A stretch of 64,000 bases of DNA from Verticillium longisporum (Eukaryota > Ascomycota > Sordariomycetes > Glomerellales > Plectosphaerellaceae), in the NCBI GenBank assembly GCA_019188255.1, contig JAETXT010000011.1:744001-808000 (forward strand), given 5' to 3'. The notes under the pieces are model-generated. The model was not told the origin of the DNA and searched no databases. It was given only the letters and a program-made list of their open reading frames with translations. The translations under genes were made by a program, and so were the position numbers. Each line of letters begins with the position of its first letter. The first letter of the stretch is position 1. Of this stretch, positions 44,625-55,249 are shown piece by piece.

Positions 44625-46779
44625 GATGGGCGAAGGTGGGGTTGATTCTGCGCAGGGGCTCGGTATTCGTGTGGTTTCTTTTTTTCGAAGTTCCGCTCGG
44701 GAATTTGGGTATACAGGATCGGAATCGAAAGTTAGGGGTTAACTGTGCTGAAATCCCAAGAAGCTGGTGGTGCGTGGGAAGCAAGCAAATCGTTGCGATC
44801 TTTTCTTCGGTATTGGCGGGGGAGGGGCAGTTGTACCTTTTCTGGTCTGACGTCGGCAAGCGGCGGTGACTAAGACAGGCGAGCAAGGGGTGTAAACTCG
44901 CACTCGATGCACGTGATGGTATATCCGCCACAAGCCATTTGCTGACATTGAGAATCGTTGTCTCTTGAATACATAGATTCAGGAAGGCTCTGGATTATGA
45001 TTTTGAATTTTGACTAGGTAGTGAAGCTGGCAACGAAGCGTAAAGCCGCCTGCGTTCGTGAACACTAGGTACGTTGCGTAACACAAACCCAACGAATGCT
45101 TCTTGTGTAACCAGCGCCAATCGGGGTCATTTGAAATTACAGGTAACAGGTGACCAGTATGGGTAGTTTTCTTCAATTTTGATATCCCGGAGGTTTTATA
45201 GCTCCCATAATAACGCCATGTCGCGCATCGGCTTGTTTCGCGATAAACAAGCTAAGAACGCCGCTGGCCCGTTCGTCATGATAGTTCGTCGAGGATACGG
45301 GAGTCATGGATCAAGGGCTCATCGTGGTACGTTCATCCTTAATTTTGTTTTGTCAGAGTTACGAAATCGTAACGCATCCTAAAAGGAAGAACAGGTTCTT
45401 CGCCTTCGGCATTTGCATACCAGCCAAATGAACGCTCTGAGTCTTTACATAAAGCCATAAGGTAGACACCCGGTATGAGAATCGGCATCAGCTTGCTACA
45501 CTTCACCCCAATTTGCTTTCATTACCTCAGATATGTTCTCAGTTCAGAATTCGTCACAAAGTAGCCAAGTCGAAACTCATATTGTAAGTTGTTTGACTGA
45601 TCAGAAGAGTCTCGACTACACAGTCAAGTCCAATAGAAACTCGGACTTGGTTGTTCTGTTGAGTTTCTGTGAAGTAAAGTAGGAACTCAACCCTGGATGT
45701 AGCCAGCCGCTGCATTGCACGGCCAGACTTGAAGTTCACGACGTTGCAGTAAGGACGACCGTAGGGTACGGGCACAATGATAAAGATGCTCCATCGTCAG
45801 GATGATTGAGGAGCTTCAGCATACAAATCCTACGGCTCCTGAAGCTAACCTGCGTCCTCTGCTGAACCAGGGTCATAGTACTTCTCAGGGTCTTCAACAG
45901 GTCTTCAAGACCCCGACTTCACAGGCAAAGTCGTCATTGAATTCAACCCGAACCTGCCTCTCCAGATGTGCTTTGCTTACCTATTTACCTACTAGCAGGT
46001 GGACCTCCAACACACCTCTTCTTGATATTGCTATGATTTTTACCTTGCAAACTAAAGGCAGACGGAACATGTTTCAAGCGCGCGTGGTGACTCGAAACTG
46101 CATTGGAATGAATGGTCCATCTGCCACTCTTATGGTAGCTAGCTCAATTTTCAAGAGTATGCCACTCAAAATTCACATTGGGGTCCAGCTTGAACTTGTT
46201 CGAGAAAATGATTTGAATAGTCACAACCCGTCTTCAGAACGCGAGCCCTCGCCTCAGTTCTGGCACACCTCAGGGTAATCAAACATTTCCTCTTCTCCAG
46301 TATTCTGCACTGGCTACATATATAAAGATGGCCTCGACGTCCATGCCAAGGTTAGACTCTTTCCTCTATATACCCACACACACCATGCCCTTAGATTACA
46401 TATCAGGGGGCGAACTAGTCCTACCAGATCAAGCTACCACAGTCGCCCCAGGAACACATTTCTTGATGTCCTCGCCAAGTTCTCTTTCGACCCCTATGCT
46501 ACGAGGGACGAGATGACAGACGACAGCTGACTAGCTTCCTAACACATCATAATCAAGTGGGGAGGACTAGTGCACTCGTGTAAGGTGACATTTGGGTAAT
46601 TCATATTGATTGATTGTAGACGGAACATCATGCTATGCGACCATCGAACTCTCCATCAAACAGACAGCGTTCCCCATATATGTCCATACTATTCGGGCCA
46701 AGAAAACTGCGTCTACTCATACACCTAGCCGTCGATCCATTACCGGACCGCCACGACGGTCAACCTCAGAAGGCCTTCT
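44625..46779. other. 2.2-kb spacer, possible decayed sequence
   Basis: The first ~300 bases are the SDO1 promoter. From ~44950 to 46700 the sequence is AT-richer than neighbouring spacers, with short open frames on both strands (for example 45802-46278 +) that carry no recognisable domain. In places protein-like stretches continue across stops, suggesting decayed coding sequence, but I cannot name a source. Confidence 0.45.
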
Positions 46780-48493
46780 CTAGGCGTTCCATTCACCGCT
46801 CAACCAGCGGTTGAAAAAGTCCGACGAAGACTCGGGCTGGTCCATGGGAACCATGTGGCCAGCGCCGTAGATCTGCATAAAGGTGAAGTTGCCGCTGGAC
46901 TTGACCTTGCCGTACTCCTTGCCCTTCTTGTCGTCCGCGACCGTCAGGCTCTTGATATCGGCCTTGTTGAAGCCCTTCTGGCCAGGCCACTCGAGAGCCT
47001 CAGTCCAGGCACGGTTGCCGAGCCAATTGCAGATGTAGTCAGCATCACCGGCGTAGATGAGCACGGGGATCTTCTCGAGCAGACCGGGAACCAGGCGGTG
47101 GAAGGGCTGGAACCAGTCACCGGCGAAGAGGAAGTTGCGGTTGATGTCAAAGTTGCAGCTCTCGTAGTTGGAGACCTCGGCACCCAGGGCCTCAATAACG
47201 TGGTCCTGGTTGAGGTACTCGCTGATCCAGCCGAGGGCGGAGTAGCAGAGGTTGCTGCTGTCCTCGCACTTGCTGCGGACGTCGTAGACGTTCTGGCCGG
47301 TGCGCTGGTAAGGGCCGATGAGGGCGTTGTTGCAGTAGATGCTGGCAGGCACGCACGACCAAACACTGCCGGATTCGTAGCAGTTGTTGATGAGTTGCTG
47401 GCAGCGGGGAAGGGCGTTGTCCATGGCCTGGCACTCGCTCTCGCTAACGACAGAGGGGTAGCCGCCGTCGCCGCAAGCCATGGGGCGGTACTGGGCATAC
47501 TGCGTCCAGCCATCGGTCAGACCGTTGCCGATGAGAACGCTCTTGAGGTTCACGTTGCGGTTCTCGTGGGACAGAATCTCGGAGGCGAACACGGGAATGT
47601 AGTGGCCAGCGTACGACTCGCCGGCAATGTGGAAGTCCTGCTTGGCGTACTCGGGGAACTGGTGGAAGAAAAGGGTCAGGAGAGCGTAAACGTCCTTTCC
47701 GGCGGCAACCGTGTTGGAGACCGCAGATCCGGAGTACGAGTAGCCAACGTTCACAGGCTGGTCAAGGAAGATGACCGAAGCGTTGTTGTTCCAAGACCAC
47801 TCGTTGTTGACAATCTCGAGCTTCTTGTTGATGCTGGCGGGGCCGAGCTCCATGAAGAGGCCGGTCAGGGAAGAGCAACCAGGGCCACCGTTGAGCCAGA
47901 GAACGACGGGGTCGTTCTTGGGGTCATTGCGGGACTCGAAGAACCCTGGAAGCGGGAGGGGTCAGTCTCGCCCGTCCATGTCGTCACCAGTCGGAACGCA
48001 TGGGGAACTCACAGTAGAACAGGTGCTTGTCATTCTCCTCGTCATCGAGGTAGCCGCTGTACTGCTTGACCTTGTCGATACCGAGCTTGGAAGGGTCGAC
48101 CTTCTTGGCGCGGAGGTTGTAGTTCTCGAGGTGGCCGCTGTACTGGCGGTGCTTCTCGCCGGCCTCCTTCTCGACCCACAGGTCGTGGATTTCGGCGCCC
48201 TTGACAACATGGTCCCAAGCCGCATCAGGCTTGCGGACATGGGGCTTGGGCTGGGAGAGTTTGGCCGACTTCTTGAAGGCCTCGACGGCCTCGGGGGCGA
48301 GAAGAGTGATCTCGTCCCAAACGGCCTTGGCCTCGGAGGTGATGTCGTGGAACTTCTCCTCGAAGACATTCATCCAGGACTCGCCGGCGACCTTGATGGA
48401 CTCGAAGCCGTCGCCACCGAGGACGTGCTGCTGGTCCAGGCCAGCAACGGCGGTAGCTGCGCCCAGGGCAAGGGCAGAGGTAGACAGTCTCAT
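46780..48493 (-). CDS. cpyA: Vacuolar carboxypeptidase Y (CPY), serine carboxypeptidase
   Basis: Two exons, 48493-48013 and 47945-46780, with a 67-base intron (donor GTGAGT), giving 548 aa. Vacuolar exopeptidase (S10 family) made as a preproenzyme. Signal peptide [18 protein letters not shown]; propeptide to about residue 135; then the mature enzyme starting near YSGYLDDEE. Conserved NGGPGCSS lies just after the junction, catalytic serine in [10 protein letters not shown], aspartate in [13 protein letters not shown] and histidine in [12 protein letters not shown]-glycosylation sites (NVT-like and NNNAS, NFT) fit ER transit. The protein ends WLSGEWNA, as in yeast and Aspergillus CPY. A 404-codon plus-strand frame here is an antisense shadow. 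Confidence 0.96.
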
Positions 48494-49671
48494 TGTGAAG
48501 ATGCGTTCCTACCTCCTGTGTGTGTATAAGATGTGGGAGATGGAGATGATGTATAGAGTGTTGCGATGGGAAGGGAGGAAGAGGGAAGAGAGAAGGATGG
48601 AGGCGTGGATGATGGGGCACGGCAGGGTTGATGAGGAGGGAGGGGGAGCTCTGTTGTGACGACGAGCAGTGCGGGCGTTTGGGACCCGCCAAGGCGATGG
48701 GGGAACGAGCAGCAAGCGCAGGCTGCAGCTCAGACGGCAAGAACCACGCAAACCACCCGCAAGCTGCCCAGAAAGGTGCAACAAGTCGCCGCATGCCAGG
48801 CACATGACGAAACAAGTGGGTACAGATAACCGTTTCGGGTTTGGCGCCATCTTCCCCGGTTGCTGCAGTGGCGCCTGATGCCTGGCCGAGCGACGTACCT
48901 CACGTACCTCGCCTTGCTCACCTTGGGGGACGGCCAGCTGTCGGCTGGCCTGTGCGCCTTCTGCCTCGGCCGATGATGACTAAGTGCCGACCTGCCCTAC
49001 GCACCTTTGTAGGTGCCTACCTTACGCATAGGTGAGTCCAGTCATCACCTGTACTCGAGCGAGGATAAGAGGTACTGGGGGTTGGTTCATGGATTGAGCA
49101 GAGTCGAAGAGCCTGGCCCTGACCGGTACGCCGCCTACTTTCCAGTCGACCGCGTAGATACCTAGTCTTCTGCTACCCTCCCCGAGAAAAAAGTGCCCTT
49201 CTGGGACGTGGCTCACAAGCCTCGCTCATTCAGTCAGTCATACTCGCTGAACTCAAATAATGCCTGCCGCCTTCCGCCTTCCGCCTTGCCCTTGCTGTGA
49301 CTGCAACAAATACCATGCCTGTCAGGTCAGGCCATCGCCATACCCAGCGCCGAAAACCATTGCAACGCCTCTTCTATCCCAGTCATCCCGTATATCGAAC
49401 CCGCCGGTGAGAGACAGTCGACGCACCGTGGTGAGCGGATAGTCACCTGCCGTGACGCTCTGCAAGTCGTCGACGGCGAGCGCTCGCCGGCCTCGCTCGT
49501 CTCGGCACCAGATGCAACACAGCACAGCATGTCTGCCTGTCCGCGGTACCGGCCGGCTGCGCGTCCCTAGTGTGGTATAATACATTCCGCGGCGCAAAAA
49601 AAAGAAGAAGACAAAAGAAAAATCCCCTGTCGTGCCATCGTTTCGTATCTCCTTCGTCACCGACGAAAGAA
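48494..49671. other. Intergenic, CPY promoter and PDE2 3' region
   Basis: Pyrimidine-rich on the minus strand just upstream of CPY. Contains CGTACCTCACGTACCTCG near 48893-48911 and further TACCT motifs to 49030. No gene recognised. Confidence 0.5.
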
Positions 49672-52481
49672 CTACTGACTTCCGCCGGTTGTGTCGCTCG
49701 CCGAGAGTGAAGGGCTTGCGCCCCTGTTGCGCCTAAAAAAGGGAAAGTTGTTCATCCTGAACCGGCTGGTTTTCTTCCTGAGTACCTTGGCCCCGTCGGC
49801 TTTGCCAATGCTGCCGTTGGATCCATTCGATTCCTGGGTGTGCAGGAGCGACTCCGTCTTCGAGTCATATGGGTCCTTCGGCTCGGCGATGACGGGGATG
49901 CTCACTCGCCGTTCTGCTGATTCTCTGCTGACAATGCTTGTACCCTGGGTGCTCGGCGAGAGTGGCATCTTGCCAGTTGTCGCACTCGTCGCTTGCGAGG
50001 CCCAGTCACCCGAGACATGGCCGGCCGCGCTGCCGTCGGTTGTCTCGCTACATCGTTGCTTGTTGTTTTGCTGCGTCGAGTGGTCCGGTATGCTGCTCAG
50101 CTGCTCGCGACTGTGGAACGGATCGCTCGCAGCAAAATCAGTAACAGACTCAAAGTCCGACACAAAGCCTCCGTTGACTTCCTTGTACTCCTCTGTCGTG
50201 TCAGGAGTGTGTACTGGCTTGCTCGTCGGATTCGAAGGCGGCGGTGAGAGTTCTTTTTCGTCCGTCCTCTTTCCGTCAGTGAGTGTCGAGGGCGTAGGAA
50301 TCTCGGCCAATGGTGAGCCTGCTTGGGCAGGAGGTGGTGTTTGCGTGTCTGATTCAACCACGAAGCTCATAGTGCGCGGCGAAAAAGTTCCCTCCTTCAG
50401 GAGCCTCTTGCGAACAGGATCTTCCTTGGCCTGTTCTTCATGCACCCGCCCCTCAAAGAGAACCTTGTTCCGTTCAAGCTCGTCCACAGTATATTGCATT
50501 GTGGGCATAATGTCAGCAACACCCTGGAAAAGGGGAATGGCAAACATGTTCATGAAACTGAGCTGAGCCTTGGCAAGTGATACGAGGTCTTTCTTGGGAG
50601 TTGCCAGGAGCGACGACTGAATCTCGAGCTCATTCTCCATGGAAGACTGTCGTGAAAATTCGTCCGAAAGGATGAACATCCACTGAAGAGCAGCTTCGTA
50701 TTTTCTGGCCTGGATTCCTGTTAGTCTGGGTGGGCCACTCGTTCGCAGTTTGCGGAAAGAGAAATGTACGTACCACGTTGCTGATGTCTGCGCACTTGAT
50801 GAGCAGTGAGCAAGCCAATGCCTTTTGCTCTTCCACCATGCGCCCATTCCAGCCATCAGTGGTGCTGTTGACTTCGAGCTTTGCCTGGAGATCACCCAGC
50901 TTCTTCATGTAGTCAAAGTGCAGCCCCATATCGGTCGCAAGAATCGAACTGATCATCAAGTTCCGCATCTTGGAGTCCTCAAAGACGGCAGGCCAGTATC
51001 TCCGCAGGATCTGCGAGTAGGCAGCGCAGTGGAAAGACTCCAACACAGAGCGGTCGTTGTACAGCTGAGCCAAGGGGGCATTGAGTGTGACGAGGAAGCC
51101 GTTGTTGACGCCAGGGTGACCGACATCGTGACCGATAGCAGTGATGAGCAGGGTTAGGCCGTCAACGGGGCTCAATAGATCCGCAACAGGTGAGGTGGCT
51201 GGTGCTTGGGAGTGAAGGTCCAGGGGTAGGGTGCGATGATGCCGATGTGAACGAGGAAGTTGAAGGTAGCCTGGAGGACATCCACGACATGACGGAAGTT
51301 GTGATAAGGCACGAAGCTGTTGTAAGCAGCCCGGCATGCGACCAAAAAGTTGATGAGTTGGTCTGGCGTTGTGTCAGCGGACGGGCACAAGCAGGAAGGC
51401 TTGGACGCATTGGGTCTACTCACCTGCGGGTATCCGCCAACGCTCAAGCTGCGGCATGGAGAGGGCGTGCTTGAACATGACCATGGCCGCCACCAGCAGC
51501 TCATCGTCGGAAAAATCATGAGCGCAGAAATGCCAGCTCCCGATGGCCGTGGCAATGGCGGCCTGTCGTTCCGTAGAGACAGCTATGCTGACGTTGGCAA
51601 TCTTGTCGTCATCGTCGGTTGGAAGCCGGCATATCCCCTTCATAAGGCCGGACACCATGGCCTCCCTTAGATACGCAAACGGTCTCTCATCTTTCACACC
51701 CACCCACTACCTTTTCCTCCCGCGACGACCCTCCAGAATGGCCCGTTGTTCCTTCCCAGCATCCTTTCCTACCCGGTGCGCATAAATCACAAGACTCATG
51801 ACGCATTTTGCGTGCATGGGCCTCAAGATGACATCGGCAGCACCGAGATCAAGGCACCGCATGACGAGCCGGCGGTCGACGGGCCGAACTCCGGCCAAAT
51901 AGCTTCCGGCGTCCTGCGGGGAAGAGCCCCTGTTCACAATCGCCTGTCCGATGAGCAATATTGGCACGACCAGTTTCGAGAGGCTGCGGAGATGAGCCTC
52001 AGTCATGATCCTTTGCAACAGTCTGAGCCCGTACACCTCCTCATCCGGCGTGTGAATCTCTACTTCTCTGGACTCAGGGCGTGACATGGGTGACGGCGAC
52101 CTCGACCTCGGCTGAGGCTCCTCAGGGATGTGTTCGTCGTCAGGAGTGTCGATAAGAACCAAAGTAGGCCTCAAATCCACGATGGAGCCTTCTTGGATGT
52201 CGTACAAGGAAGCCAGACATGCGCTGCCGGTGGAGCAGAGATGAACTAGAGCATCAAAGATTAGTACTTCACTCGCCGGCGCTGCGCTCAGTAATCCGCG
52301 ACGCACCTTCACTAAACGACTCGAGCAGGACCTCGACATCCTGTCGCAAGTCTTCCGATTCCCATTGTAGCTCGGACGAGACATGAGTGGCATCCTGTGC
52401 CTGGTTCGAAGGGGCGGTAACTCGTCTGTCCTCGCGAAAGCGGCGGTTTACATAGACAACGTGGAGCTTGGAATGATCCAT
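49672..52481 (-). CDS. PDE2: High-affinity cAMP phosphodiesterase PDE2, with in-frame TAG and one frame break
   Basis: Exons: 52481-52307, 52245-51424, 51362-50774 and 50709-49672, all GT-AG. It hydrolyses cAMP and lowers PKA signalling. The N-terminus (start MDHSKLHVVYVNRR) carries a receiver-like fold: LRPTLVLIDTPDDE, VVPILLI, RCLDLGAADVILRP. The PDE catalytic domain has YHNFRHVVDVLQ and GHDVGHPGVNN (metal-binding His/Asp), FHCAAYSQILRRYW and LLIKCADISNV; the tail is Ser/Pro-rich. Two defects are seen. (1) An in-frame TAG at 51709-51707 separates GRRGRKR from WVGVKDERPFAYLREAM, which otherwise read on in the same frame with correct splice phases. (2) Exon 3 is one base short: YPWTFTPKHQP and SPVADLLSPVDG lie in different frames, with the break between 51237 and 51185. 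Without these the protein would be about 874 aa. Confidence 0.88.
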
Positions 52482-53412
52482 CGCGTTTCGTGAATAGAGG
52501 GGGGTGCAACCGGCCTCGCGACCGGAGCAGCCTCGGAACCGGAAGAGCAGAATTCAAGACCAAGCAAACTGCGTAGCCAAGGCACTGGTATAACGGTTCC
52601 TCGAAGAATCGTCACAACCGTGCTGGTTGTAACGGCGAGGTAGAGTGAAGGCGAGGGCGATGCCCAAGTCGTCTCTCTCGTCGAGTGCGCCTTTCGATCC
52701 CCAGCTTTTTCTTTCACTGTCGCGAGAGGAGGCGGAAGGCCTAATGCAGTGGCAATGGAGCGCAATATCGCTCTGGAAAGCTGCGCCCAGGTGTTTACAG
52801 GCTGTCGATGCGAGGAAGGACAAGGGCGATGGAGAACCTGGATGACATGGAATGCCTGACTCTTCGGTTCTTCGGAAAGTGGAGCGGGAATTGGCGATGG
52901 AAAGCCAAGAAAGTAAGAGTTCAAGATCTGTCGCCGTTCGAGATGAGGATTTGGTTCATGTCGTGACGCGAGGATAGCGTCTTGTATCGTGGTGGTCGTC
53001 GAGTAGAAGGCGTAGGTGGCTCAATCGTCGAATGGGGTCGTGGAAGAGGAAAGAGACGGAGAGACGGGGAGAGAGGGCGAGTATGGCAGGTGGATGGAGG
53101 AGGGTGGTCTCTCGTTGTCGTGCAAGTTGGAGAGGCGGAATGTCCGAGGAGAGAGGAACGTGTCTTGGTGCGTCCTTTGGTTCGCGGATCTAGTACAACA
53201 GAATTGGGAGGCCAGTAGGGCAAGTGACGACAATGTTGGAAGGTTGGTAAGGACGGGAGACACGGTGCTTGCGATGCGCCAGGCAGTGAGGGTGAATTGG
53301 CAGGGCAGAGAAGACGGGAAAGAAAAGGCCAAGCGCGAGTCCACAGTGATGGGGTGGTACGCCGTATGGAATACCTGACCTGTACAGGCTGGTGGAGTCC
53401 AGAGGAGAGAGA

Positions 53413-53509
53413 GGGGGGGGGGGAGAGATCGAGAGAACAATGGTCGGGTCGAGGACAAATTGTGAAGCAAGGGTTGGGGTTCCGGGGGGGGGGAAAGGTG
53501 GAGGGGGGG
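53413..53509 (+). repeat. Poly-G run cluster
   Basis: Runs of 11 G (53413-53423), 10 G (53484-53493) and 7 G (53503-53509) within a purine-rich tract upstream of PDE2. Potential quadruplex-forming sequence on the plus strand; PDE2 transcripts would carry the C-rich strand. Confidence 0.8.
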
Positions 53510-55237
53510 TGAAAGGGACGCCTGCCACTCGTCGCCCCATGCCTCGCCTTCACAGTTCAGGTACCTGATAGGCGAGGGTTAGGAGCAGGGGGGCATTGTG
53601 GAAGGGCAAGGGTGGAGACTAGTGCGCTGAATGAGGGTTCAAAATTCGTCATGGCGCCCTGTCGACTGCTGACGGAAGGGGTTCAAAATGCGCATGCAGA
53701 TCGAAGCTCAGGGGGGTGGGGGGAGGGTTCAGGCAGGGCACTACTTACTGTGCCTAACCTTAGGTGGTAGGTACGTTTCTGTGCGCTGCAGCCGCTGACA
53801 CCTTCCAATGACCACCGAACCGTCGTGTCGACGACACAATCCCGCCCCTGATCGCAAAATTCCTGACCCATGGACATGTTTGACTTTGGAGCAATTCCCG
53901 ATGCGATGGTTTTGGGATCTGCGATGGAGCGTAGTCAAAGATCATACTTTGGCCAAACAGACAATCTGGGGCTTTAGCCGCAAGGGGAATTTCACGACCT
54001 TCTACTTGCCTTCTCGAATGTGAATCGAAGGCTTCCGACGTTCCGTCACTGATCCCTTCCTCCCGACAGGTCAGAAAGAACAGCATGCACTTGGGCTCCA
54101 CGCGTATCAGCTGCAGAGGGCGCATGCTGAAAGGCGCAGCCCAGAGATGTCTGTGGCTGTGGCGCACTGGGTGGGCTGGCTGGTGGGTTGACAATGGCGG
54201 GAATGCAGGACCATCGAAGGCTACCTACATATACTATGTACATGTGGTGGTTGCCCTGGGTAAGATGGGGGGTCAGCTACATGTACCTCACTACCCATCT
54301 CACGCCGTCGCCAGCTCGCCCCGCGAAGAAACCAGTCCCGATCACGAACGGGCGTTCCTCCGCTTTGCACCCCCATCTGGCTCCTCTGGCGTGTCCAAAA
54401 CCCCCCTGATCAATGTCTGCAATCGGGGCCCCCGTCGAATTTTCCTTCTCGAAGCCGCAGAGAACAATTTGGCGATCAAGGAAAAATGGAGACCAAGCTT
54501 ATGGAGTCGGTCAACGAAGAGGTGTGTGGGTTTTCGGCCCGGTGGTAGGCAGGCCCATCGTCAGCATTCGGTCTCGTCTTTGCTTTTTGACGTTCCAGGG
54601 CTCGTCTGGGGCCTGATGTGATGTGCTGGGATGCTAGGTGCTGGACTGCTTCGTCAGGCGTGCGTCGTCACTGGTCGGCATGCTCGTGTCCTGTTTGGGA
54701 ACATCGCAACGATAGTCCCAGGATGAGCCGGGTAAGTAAGGTAGGTCTCGTGTGCTGCGCGTGGTCTGTCCTACAGGTGCCTTGCCTGTTGCAGCTGTGA
54801 CCCTGCGACCTGCGACCTGATGAGGCGCATCGAGGAGTCACAAGTGGCCTGTCGCAGCTGACGCCTTTTGCAGTGTCTCTAATGGCCCTCTTTTTTTTTT
54901 CTTCGCCCCCCTCCCTGGAATCCCTGGAATCCCTGGAAAAAGAACAGTCCAGGGTGTGTAGATCCTGATTCACTGCCAGCGAATTGGACAGCTGCGTTCG
55001 CCACGCGTGCCGGAAACGGGTGCGATGCGCGATAGGACGTAGTTTGTCAATTCAGCACGACCCGCTGATGTCAAGTGCTCCTTGATAGGCAAAGTAAGGT
55101 AAGCAGAGAAGAATATGGGACGAATGCTGGCTGGGTGGTTGGATCCGGTCGCGAGACCAGAAGTGAGAGAGAAGCCCATCCTCCCCCCTCACTGACGAGC
55201 CTGCTCCAGTCATTGGAGCTGTATACCATGTACCTGA

Positions 55238-55249
55238 GTACCTAGGTAC
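55238..55249. repeat. GTACCTAGGTAC palindrome
   Basis: Perfect 12-base palindrome in the large spacer, sharing the TACCTAGGTA core seen at 24711-24729. Confidence 0.7.

Noticed and set aside
43572..44645. 357-codon plus-strand open frame
   Set aside because: It lies exactly antisense to SDO1; its Leu/Arg/His-rich translation is the usual shadow of a GC-rich gene.
46855..48069. 404-codon plus-strand open frame
   Set aside because: Antisense to carboxypeptidase Y; Val/Ala/Glu-rich shadow without motifs, and it spans the CPY intron.
51700..51730. Intron that would remove the PDE2 TAG
   Set aside because: The only GT-AG pair around the stop would be about 27 bases with no branch site, too short for a fungal intron.
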